Positions 7,977 to 14,841 of a stretch of 64,000 bases of DNA are shown here, in pieces (position 1 is the first letter of the stretch; each line of letters opens with the position of its first letter). A program made the translations under genes and the position numbers. The stretch is taken from positions 2,737,073 to 2,801,072 of the forward strand of contig NZ_CH902584.1 of NCBI RefSeq assembly GCF_000152845.1, in the 5' to 3' direction. Source of the DNA: Roseovarius sp. 217. Lineage in GTDB: Bacteria; Pseudomonadota; Alphaproteobacteria; Rhodobacterales; Rhodobacteraceae. The notes under the pieces were generated by a model, which saw only the letters and a list, made by a program, of their open reading frames with translations, searched no databases and was not told the DNA's origin.

Positions 7977-8456
7977 ATGCAGGATGACGAGGTATTGGCG
8001 GCGCTTGGGGCCTCTGCGGGTCGGCGGATGTTGGGCGTCGGCTCGGTCGCGGGTCTGGGGCTGACCCTGCTTTATCTGGCACTGGCGCAGTCGCCCAGCC
8101 TTGGTTGGCAGGTCTTTATGGTCGGGTTTGGCGGAACTTGCGTTTTCCTGGCAGAGCGGATGTGGCGCGCGACGGCGCAATGGCTTGTGCTGACGCGCGA
8201 CGGTTTGCGCGACAATACAGGACGCATGATTGCACCGATCGAGCATATTCGTTCGGTTGAGCGCGGGGTTTTCGCATTCAAACCGTCAAATGGATTCACG
8301 ATCAAGCTCACGCAGAAAGCCCCGGCGGCTTGGCAGCCGGGGCTTTGGTGGCGCACTGGGCGGAGTGTTGGCGTGGGAGGTGTCACCTCGGGCACGCCAG
8401 CGAAGTTCATGGCCGAGCAGATCCATGAGCTTCTGACCAAACGGGCGCAGTCCTGA
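7977..8456 (+). CDS. Hypothetical membrane protein
   Basis: A 159-residue protein has two closely spaced hydrophobic segments (about 18-37 and 43-58), then a soluble region beginning WLVLTRDGLRDNTGRMI that resembles PH-like membrane-protein modules. The start ATG at 7977 is preceded by AAGGGAGAG. It lies divergent to the pirin gene and convergent to the tad genes. I do not recognise a specific function. Confidence 0.7.
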   Translation: MQDDEVLAALGASAGRRMLGVGSVAGLGLTLLYLALAQSPSLGWQVFMVGFGGTCVFLAERMWRATAQWLVLTRDGLRDNTGRMIAPIEHIRSVERGVFAFKPSNGFTIKLTQKAPAAWQPGLWWRTGRSVGVGGVTSGTPAKFMAEQIHELLTKRAQS

Positions 8457-8502
8457 CGCAGCATCGCGCCCAAAGTGCCGCGCAGCTATGTCAGACTGGG
8501 CC

Positions 8503-9090
8503 TTATGAGGCGGTGCAAACGCCCTCATAGCAGAGCTGAGCCGCAAAGCGGAGTGGCACGAACATGCGCGTCTTGATCTCTGTCCCTGCGGATAGACCGG
8601 TTGTGACGACGGGATCGTATTCTGACAGGGTCTCGACGAGAATGATTTCTTGCCCGTCGATCATGCTGGGAAGAGTAGCATGCGCGTTGCGAACATCGTC
8701 GGCGCTCAACGGGCTGAGAGACCCTGTGCCGCGGACTTCGGACCATCTGAGCTCGAACTCGTCGATACTGTTGTCTGCGTCAAAGTGGTAGCGGACCACC
8801 GTCACGCGCACCTGATTTGCGCCCGTGTCATTGGTCATCAAGTCGAATAGCACCTTGACGTTGTCCATGTAGGTCACGTTGACAACTGCCGTTTCACGGG
8901 ACAGCATATCGGCAACGGTGTAGGTCGCCTTTTCGCGCACGCTCTGATAGCGGAACATGTCGTAATATTCATAGCTGAACGTGAGGCCCATGAAGAGGAA
9001 CGGGAACATGACGACCGTTTCCATGGCCACCGTGCCGCATTCACGCTGCCAGAAGCGGCGCAGGAAATTAAGGGCAGGACGCATACCCAT
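8503..9090 (-). CDS. TadE-like pilus assembly/pseudopilin protein
   Basis: This 195-residue protein starts with a basic leader (NFLRRFWQRE), then a TadE-type segment GTVAMETVVMFPFLFMGLTF (about 19-38) with the conserved E within the hydrophobic stretch. It is followed by an extracytoplasmic domain with a C-terminal Cys pair. It is the last gene of a three-gene minus-strand cluster and overlaps the upstream gene by ATGA, implying translational coupling. TadE-like proteins are minor pseudopilins of the Flp/Tad machinery. The motor and secretin genes are not in this window. Confidence 0.82.
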   Translation of the reverse strand: MGMRPALNFLRRFWQRECGTVAMETVVMFPFLFMGLTFSYEYYDMFRYQSVREKATYTVADMLSRETAVVNVTYMDNVKVLFDLMTNDTGANQVRVTVVRYHFDADNSIDEFELRWSEVRGTGSLSPLSADDVRNAHATLPSMIDGQEIILVETLSEYDPVVTTGLSAGTEIKTRMFVPLRFAAQLCYEGVCTAS

Positions 9091-9629
9091 CAGATTGGCT
9101 CCTGAACAAACGCGGTCGTCGCGATGAGTGCGGCTTGACCGCTGCTGTCGTTGTTGATCAACTGGCTGCCCAAAACACTCGCCGGGAACAATGGGTTGTA
9201 TTTGAGGCAGGCGCGCAAAAGCATGAGTTCGTTCTGCTGGCCGGGTACGAATTCACGCACAGGTTTGGCCGGTTCGGCCTGATCCGTGCAATCGGCGGTC
9301 TGATCGAGGGCGGTGAAGTTGCGGATATCCGCAGGGCGCATTTCCAGCTGAAGGTTGCTTGCGCAATCGTTGATGATGATCGTGTTGTCGCAAATGATCT
9401 GTTTGATATCGTCGTGCTGAGGGGCCGTTCCGGTGCCGAGACGTACCTCGCGCACGGCCATATCCAGGCCCCGCTCAAGGAAGGTCGCGCGCATCGTGAC
9501 AAATCCCAACTCGATCGAAAAGATCATGATCCCAAGGAAGAAGGGAGCCACCAGCACGAACTCAAGTGACGCGGTTCCACGTTCGTCGCGCCGGAACCGG
9601 CGGAGGAAATTTTTGAACGCACGGGTCAT
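9090..9629 (-). CDS. TadE-like pilus assembly/pseudopilin protein
   Basis: This 179-residue protein has the leader FLRRFRRDERGTASLEFVLV, whose RGTASLEF is the classic TadE/TadF signature, then one membrane helix (about 20-45). Four or more cysteines in the exported part could form disulfides. It overlaps both neighbours by 1-4 bases (stop/start ATGA), placing it in one operon with the TadG-like gene upstream and the second TadE-like gene downstream. Assignment as TadE versus TadF cannot be settled here. Confidence 0.85.
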   Translation of the reverse strand: MTRAFKNFLRRFRRDERGTASLEFVLVAPFFLGIMIFSIELGFVTMRATFLERGLDMAVREVRLGTGTAPQHDDIKQIICDNTIIINDCASNLQLEMRPADIRNFTALDQTADCTDQAEPAKPVREFVPGQQNELMLLRACLKYNPLFPASVLGSQLINNDSSGQAALIATTAFVQEPI

Positions 9630-11398
9630 TGGGTCAACCTCAACTGTTTCACATTGGCCGCGATGGCGCTGAAGGCACTTTTAATGTCCGTTCCCGAGGC
9701 ACGAAAATAATGAGCAGGTGACGATGCACAGGCACTGAGTTGGTTTTCTGCCGTGCCATTGACAGGCACCTCAAAGCCAATTGAGTAGACGACAACGCCT
9801 TCGGTCTTAGTCGCCTTGCAAACGTTCTGCATTAGACCATTCTTCATAGATCCGGATACGAATTCACTCCCAATGTAATCGTTCCAAGGACCCCAGTTTC
9901 CGGTGGTCTGTCCGTAATACTCTGGTGACATCAGTCCCCATGCCATCTCCCAATCCAGTTGGGTTCTGGAGATGAAGCCATCCATCGTGCTCTCAAAGTT
10001 ATTGAACGTGTTTGCTTCGATCCATTTTTCTTCAGCGACACTCCAAAATTTGCCGGTATCAGGGTTGCGAAGATAGTAAACAGAATATTCCGGTGAATTC
10101 TCAGCAACGTCATACACGCACTCCCACCGATTTTGAGAGCATCTGGATTTGCCATCGTCGCCGTATTTTTTCCAATCAACATTGTAGATGTTATAGGCAT
10201 ATTTGAACACGCGCTCTTGAAAACGCACTTCGTAAAGATCCGAGAATTTGCCTCGATACTTTGGAGAACTGCGATCAAAGAAGTAGGATGTCGTATTGGC
10301 ACCATCACCCATGAAAATGATGGCCTTTAGCGTTTCTGGCTCATCATAATCAGAAGGTACGTTTGCCAATGTTTCACTCAGATGACCGGCAGCAATCATT
10401 GAAGCCGTCACTTCACGGAATGTGGGATCGAGAAGCGCAGCGCCCCAATTCATCCCCTCGTTGCCAGAGGTGTTGCCCGCTGGCTGGAGCGCGTCGATCT
10501 TCGCGTGAAGGTCAGTGATGCTGGTGGAGTATGGTAAAATACGAATGTATTCATCAGTGTAGCATGATCTCCATCCACTATCGAGATTATCGAAATCCCC
10601 GTATACAGAAGTGTAGACCATTTGATTGACGGGTATACCACTGCTTAACGACGAACTGCCGCTTGAGAGCGTAGCGTGCTGATAGTCGTTCTCTTTAAAT
10701 TCTAGACATGTCGAGTAATTGTGCGTTTCCTCTACAGCGAGCGCATCAAAAACTGATTGCGGTGGAGTCACTGAGAAACTGAAGGGCACGATCGACATAA
10801 CCGTGTCACCCGGCTTTGACGAATTCATCACGGTCGTGACAAAATCCTTTGCTGCAGTCTGCAAATTCTGAATTTTTGAATTGCTAGCCATTGACCCTGA
10901 GACATCCAGGACCAAGATTGCTTCCAGTTTTGGAATACGCACTTCAGCAGTTGCCGTGCCAGACGCGCTCAAAGTCGGCACACCTGCGAGTTTCATCAAA
11001 TACGTGTCGAGCGACAACTCAGCACCGGCCGTTACCTTTGCGGCGTTTAGGGTAGTTGATATATCACCATCTTTCTGAGCGAGAAGATAATCGCTCTGAC
11101 CAGATTTGGCGAAATAATCTTCTACTATTGTACGAGCCCCAGCTTCTGTGCTCGCCGTCGCCCCGGCAAGCACCGCCCGGTCCAGCGTGGCCTGTAGACT
11201 GGCGCGCGCCATTTCCTGACGCATGGTATCAAGGCCGATACCGCCCATCATCAAAAACATCACGAAGATGAAAAATGATAGTACCGTTACAGTACCGTCT
11301 TCTTCTTGAATGAACATCTCGGTGCGTTCGACCAGCCCGGTCGTCGCGTTTTCAACACGCGGCGTCATTCCTTTAATAGTGCTGCCTTCAATACGCAT
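9626..11398 (-). CDS. TadG-like von Willebrand factor A domain protein
   Basis: This 590-residue protein has one N-terminal membrane segment (about 37-57) preceded by EEDGTVTVL, a TadG hallmark. A vWA domain carries a full MIDAS start DVSGSMASNS (D165, S167, S169). The large C-terminal part is Tyr/Asn/Ser-rich with several cysteines. TadG proteins sit in the envelope and help anchor or assemble Flp pili. Codon use between about 9900 and 11150 is visibly AT-richer than the neighbours, suggesting transfer or fast divergence of the exposed region. The start ATG at 11398 follows GAGGTG; later ATGs (residues 11 and 28) are possible. Confidence 0.87.
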   Translation of the reverse strand: MRIEGSTIKGMTPRVENATTGLVERTEMFIQEEDGTVTVLSFFIFVMFLMMGGIGLDTMRQEMARASLQATLDRAVLAGATASTEAGARTIVEDYFAKSGQSDYLLAQKDGDISTTLNAAKVTAGAELSLDTYLMKLAGVPTLSASGTATAEVRIPKLEAILVLDVSGSMASNSKIQNLQTAAKDFVTTVMNSSKPGDTVMSIVPFSFSVTPPQSVFDALAVEETHNYSTCLEFKENDYQHATLSSGSSSLSSGIPVNQMVYTSVYGDFDNLDSGWRSCYTDEYIRILPYSTSITDLHAKIDALQPAGNTSGNEGMNWGAALLDPTFREVTASMIAAGHLSETLANVPSDYDEPETLKAIIFMGDGANTTSYFFDRSSPKYRGKFSDLYEVRFQERVFKYAYNIYNVDWKKYGDDGKSRCSQNRWECVYDVAENSPEYSVYYLRNPDTGKFWSVAEEKWIEANTFNNFESTMDGFISRTQLDWEMAWGLMSPEYYGQTTGNWGPWNDYIGSEFVSGSMKNGLMQNVCKATKTEGVVVYSIGFEVPVNGTAENQLSACASSPAHYFRASGTDIKSAFSAIAANVKQLRLTQ

Positions 11399-11722
11399 TT
11401 GAACACCTCATTGTGACGCCGCTAGCAATAAGCCACGCAATTCCCCAACAGCATTTATTCCGCTCTTCTATGGCCGAATTAAGGCGGGTTTCAGACGGAA
11501 TCGCAGAGTTTAACCCCCTCAAATCAACAATATAAAGGTTGCTCTGCGATTGTTGGATTACTGGCGACAAAGGCGGGGGCGCCGTCATCCGGATGGCTTT
11601 CAAGCCCTTGGTGATTCAGGCGGGTGGACAAAATGGCCATAACCCTTAACCATGGCTTTGACGTTTGGATCATTTGTCCCCGCATGGAACAAGCGGTCCG
11701 GGTCGCAACAGGGAGAGGACAC
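11399..11722. other. Divergent promoter region between the tad genes and glutamate dehydrogenase
   Basis: This 324-base stretch holds no convincing gene and should carry promoters for both directions. A 9-base inverted repeat ATCGCAGAG/CTCTGCGAT (11500-11508 and 11542-11550) surrounds an AT-rich segment that includes TTTATATTG on the minus strand, a possible -10 region for the tad cluster. No clear -35/-10 pair for the plus direction was seen. Confidence 0.4.
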
Positions 11723-13153
11723 ATGCACGTCAGCAAGGAACCGAGTTTTCGCGAGAGCGTGGATCTGATGTTCAACCGCGCGGTCGCGCTGATGGATCTG
11801 CCGCCCGGTCTGGAAGAGAAAATCCGCGTTTGCAATGCCACCTACACGGTTAGGTTCGGTGTGCGACTGCGCGGTCAGATCCATACGTTCACAGGCTATC
11901 GCAGCGTTCATTCCGAGCACATGGAGCCGGTCAAGGGCGGTATCCGCTACGCCATGGGCGTCAATCAGGACGAGGTCGAGGCGCTTGCGGCGCTGATGAC
12001 CTATAAATGCGCGCTGGTCGAGGCACCGTTTGGCGGCTCCAAGGGCGGCTTGCGGATTGATCCGCGCGAGTGGGAAGAGCACGAGCTGGAGCTGATCACC
12101 CGGCGGTTTGCCTATGAGTTGATCAAACGCGACCTCATCAATCCTGCCCAGAACGTGCCCGCCCCCGATATGGGCACCGGCGAGCGCGAGATGGCGTGGA
12201 TCGCCGACCAATATAAACGCATGAACACAACCGACATCAACTATCGCGCCTGCGTGACCGGCAAGCCGATCAATGCGGGTGGTATTCAGGGCCGGGTCGA
12301 GGCGACGGGGCGGGGCGTGCAATATGCGCTTCAGGAGTTCTTTCGCCATCCGGAGGATATTGCGGCGGCGACCCTGTCGGGCACACTCGAGGGTAAGCGG
12401 GTCATCGTGCAGGGGCTTGGCAATGTGGGCTATCACGCGGCCAAGTTCCTGAGCGAAGAAGACGGATGCCTCATCACCGGTATTATCGAGCGGGACGGCG
12501 CGCTGACGGATGACAAGGGGCTGAACGTCGAGGCGGTGCGCAACTGGATCGCACGGCATGGCGGCGTCGACGGCTATCCGGAGGGCAAGTACGTCAAGGA
12601 TGGCAGCAAGGTCCTGGAAAATGCCTGTGACATCCTCGTTCCGGCGGCGATGGAGGGGGTGATCAACCTAAGCAATGCCGCGCAGATCAAGGCACCGTTG
12701 ATCATCGAGGCCGCGAATGGCCCGGTGACCGCAGGGGCCGATGATATCCTGCGCCAGAAGGGCACGGTGATCATTCCGGACATGTTTGCCAATGCGGGCG
12801 GTGTGACCGTGTCCTATTTCGAGTGGGTCAAGAACCTGAGCCATATCCGGTTTGGCCGGATCGGGCGGCGACAGGAAGAGGCGCGGCATCAACTCTTGGT
12901 GACGGAATTGCAGCGGCTCAACCGGGGGCTTGGGGATGCTTGGGAAATGTCGCCGGATTTCAAGCAGAAATACCTCAAGGGCGCGGGGGAGCTGGAGCTT
13001 GTTCGCTCGGGTCTCGATGACACGATGCGCACCGCCTATCAGTCGATGCGCGAGGTCTGGCACGGCCGTCAGGACGTGACGGACCTGCGCACAGCGGCCT
13101 ATCTCGTGTCCATCGCCAAGGTCGCGGCGAGCTATCGCGCCATGGGGCTCTGA
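11723..13153 (+). CDS. Glu/Leu/Phe/Val-family glutamate dehydrogenase
   Basis: This 476-residue protein interconverts glutamate and 2-oxoglutarate plus ammonium. The substrate-binding segment EPVKGGIRYA, the catalytic PAPDMGTGEREM with its Asp, and the Rossmann motif GLGNVGYHAA are all present. The start at 11723 was chosen because it follows GGGAGAGGA and matches the family N-terminus (KEPSFRESVDLMFNRA); an in-frame ATG 33 codons upstream lacks such support. It precedes the sarcosine oxidase operon, which fits use of methylated amines and amino acids as carbon and nitrogen sources. Cofactor preference (NAD or NADP) is not read from the sequence. Confidence 0.94.
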   Translation: MHVSKEPSFRESVDLMFNRAVALMDLPPGLEEKIRVCNATYTVRFGVRLRGQIHTFTGYRSVHSEHMEPVKGGIRYAMGVNQDEVEALAALMTYKCALVEAPFGGSKGGLRIDPREWEEHELELITRRFAYELIKRDLINPAQNVPAPDMGTGEREMAWIADQYKRMNTTDINYRACVTGKPINAGGIQGRVEATGRGVQYALQEFFRHPEDIAAATLSGTLEGKRVIVQGLGNVGYHAAKFLSEEDGCLITGIIERDGALTDDKGLNVEAVRNWIARHGGVDGYPEGKYVKDGSKVLENACDILVPAAMEGVINLSNAAQIKAPLIIEAANGPVTAGADDILRQKGTVIIPDMFANAGGVTVSYFEWVKNLSHIRFGRIGRRQEEARHQLLVTELQRLNRGLGDAWEMSPDFKQKYLKGAGELELVRSGLDDTMRTAYQSMREVWHGRQDVTDLRTAAYLVSIAKVAASYRAMGL

Positions 13154-13191
13154 GACCCACGTCGCGCATGGGCCTGAAAATGGCGGGAAAG

Positions 13192-13222
13192 ATGGCAGAG
13201 CTTCGGCTCTGCCATTGCTATT
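13192..13222 (+). terminator. Hairpin terminator after glutamate dehydrogenase
   Basis: A perfect 10-base-pair stem ATGGCAGAGC/GCTCTGCCAT closes a stable TTCG tetraloop (13202-13205), 39 bases after the gdh stop. The following TGCTATT is only weakly T-rich, so termination may be incomplete and soxB could receive read-through. Confidence 0.7.
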
Positions 13223-13272
13223 GATGGGCGAAGTTGGTTCAGTCGCGGCACAGTAGGATAAAGGGGTGGCGG

Positions 13273-14526
13273 ATGCGGTTTTCGGGGCTGAGGGTTCTCA
13301 AAGAAGGGCTGACCGGCAACAAGGGTTGGCAGGCGCATTGGCGCGATGCCGCGCCCAAACCCGACTATGATGTTGTCATCATCGGCGGCGGCGGGCATGG
13401 GCTCGCGACGGCCTATTATCTGGCAAAACGCCACGGGATCACCAATGTCGCGGTGCTCGAAAAGGGCTATCTGGGCGGTGGCAATGTGGGGCGCAACACG
13501 ACAATCGTGCGGGCCAATTATTTCCTGCCGGGCAATTCGGAATTTTACAGCCATTCCCTGAAGCTCTGGGAGGGGCTGGAGGAAGACCTGAATTACAACG
13601 TTATGCACAGCCAACGCGGGCAGATCGTGCTGTTTCACTCGGACGGGCAGCGCGATGCGATTGCGCGGCGCGGCAACGCGATGATCAATCAGGGCGATGA
13701 TGCCGAACTGCTGAGCGTGGCGCAGCTCAAGCGTATGGTGCCCTATCTGGACTATGATCAGGCGCGGTTTCCGATTCATGGCGGGCTGTTGCAGCGCCGC
13801 GCGGGCACGGCCCGGCATGACGCGGTCGCCTGGGGCTATGCGCGGGGCGCAAGCGACCGGGGCGTGGACCTGATCCAGAATTGCGAAGTGACGGGGATCA
13901 ATGTTGAGGGCGGCCGCGTGCGCGGCGTGCAGACCTCGCGCGGCACCATCCGGGCCAAAAAGCTGGCGATTGTGGTGGCGGGGCGGTCCTCTCAGGTGGC
14001 GGCCATGGCGGGGATGCGCCTGCCGATCGAAAGCCATGTGCTTCAGGCCTTTGTGACCGAAGGGCTCAAGCCGTGCATCAACCATGTCATCAGCTTTGGT
14101 ATGGGGCATTTCTATATCAGCCAATCCGACAAGGGTGGGCTGGTGTTTGGCGGTGATCTGGACATGTATTCCTCCTATGCGGCGCGCGGCAATCTGCCGA
14201 TTGTCGAGCATGTGATGGAGGCGGGCATGACGCTGATGCCGATGATCGGCAATGCCCGCGTGTTGCGCAGTTGGGGCGGGATCATGGATATGTCGCCGGA
14301 TGGCTCGCCCATCATCGACCACGCGGGGATCGAGGGGCTCTATCTCAATTGCGGCTGGTGCTATGGTGGGTTCAAGGCTGTGCCCGGTTCGGGCGATGCT
14401 ATGGCGCATCTTATTGCGACGGACAGGCCGCATCCGGCGGCCACGGGATTCCGGCTGGACCGGTTCCGGACGGGCCGGGGGCTGATGGACGAAGAAGGCA
14501 CCGGCGCGCAGCACAACCTGCATTGA
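13273..14526 (+). CDS. soxB: Sarcosine oxidase beta subunit
   Basis: At 417 residues this is the usual SoxB length. It has the dinucleotide-binding motif VVIIGGGGHGLATAYYL (about 34-50) and RRAGTARHDAV, whose His (about 182) corresponds to the histidine that covalently carries FMN in heterotetrameric sarcosine oxidases. The complex oxidatively demethylates sarcosine to glycine, passing the methyl group to tetrahydrofolate or releasing formaldehyde with H2O2. It is the first gene of soxBDAG. The start at 13273 is preceded by AAGGGGTGG. Confidence 0.95.
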   Translation: MRFSGLRVLKEGLTGNKGWQAHWRDAAPKPDYDVVIIGGGGHGLATAYYLAKRHGITNVAVLEKGYLGGGNVGRNTTIVRANYFLPGNSEFYSHSLKLWEGLEEDLNYNVMHSQRGQIVLFHSDGQRDAIARRGNAMINQGDDAELLSVAQLKRMVPYLDYDQARFPIHGGLLQRRAGTARHDAVAWGYARGASDRGVDLIQNCEVTGINVEGGRVRGVQTSRGTIRAKKLAIVVAGRSSQVAAMAGMRLPIESHVLQAFVTEGLKPCINHVISFGMGHFYISQSDKGGLVFGGDLDMYSSYAARGNLPIVEHVMEAGMTLMPMIGNARVLRSWGGIMDMSPDGSPIIDHAGIEGLYLNCGWCYGGFKAVPGSGDAMAHLIATDRPHPAATGFRLDRFRTGRGLMDEEGTGAQHNLH

Positions 14527-14583
14527 GCGGCGCGGAAAGGGCAAGATATTGAGTATTTCTGGAACGATGAAAGCACGGGTGAG

Positions 14584-14841
14584 ATGAGACTTGGCTGTCC
14601 GATCTGTGGCGAACGGGATCGTCGCGAGTTCTATTATCAGGGGGCGGCGTTGACGCGGCCCGAAGGTGAGGCTTGGGCACCGGAGTGGGATGATTACATC
14701 CACAACCGCGAGAACCCGGCGGGCGTGACCCGTGATCTGTGGCAGCATGAACAGGGCTGTGGCGCGTGGCTGATCGTGACACGCAACACGGTCACGCATG
14801 AGGTTTTGGACGTCGCACTTGCAGCGGAGGTCGGCGCATGA
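14584..14841 (+). CDS. soxD: Sarcosine oxidase delta subunit
   Basis: This 85-residue subunit has the zinc-binding pattern of SoxD: C5-x2-C8 (GCPICG) and H55-x3-C59 (WQHEQGCGAWL). The delta subunit is a small zinc protein of the heterotetramer. Its stop overlaps the soxA start by four bases (ATGA), so the two are translationally coupled. It is slightly shorter than many SoxD proteins but has all four ligands. Confidence 0.93.
   Translation: MRLGCPICGERDRREFYYQGAALTRPEGEAWAPEWDDYIHNRENPAGVTRDLWQHEQGCGAWLIVTRNTVTHEVLDVALAAEVGA

Noticed and set aside
11388..11603. 71-codon minus-strand ORF upstream of the TadG-like gene
   Set aside because: It overlaps the TadG start region, has no domain and no good ribosome-binding site; treated as intergenic.
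13132..14799. Minus-strand frame opposite soxB
   Set aside because: Antisense shadow; soxB and soxD on the plus strand are complete and in operon order.
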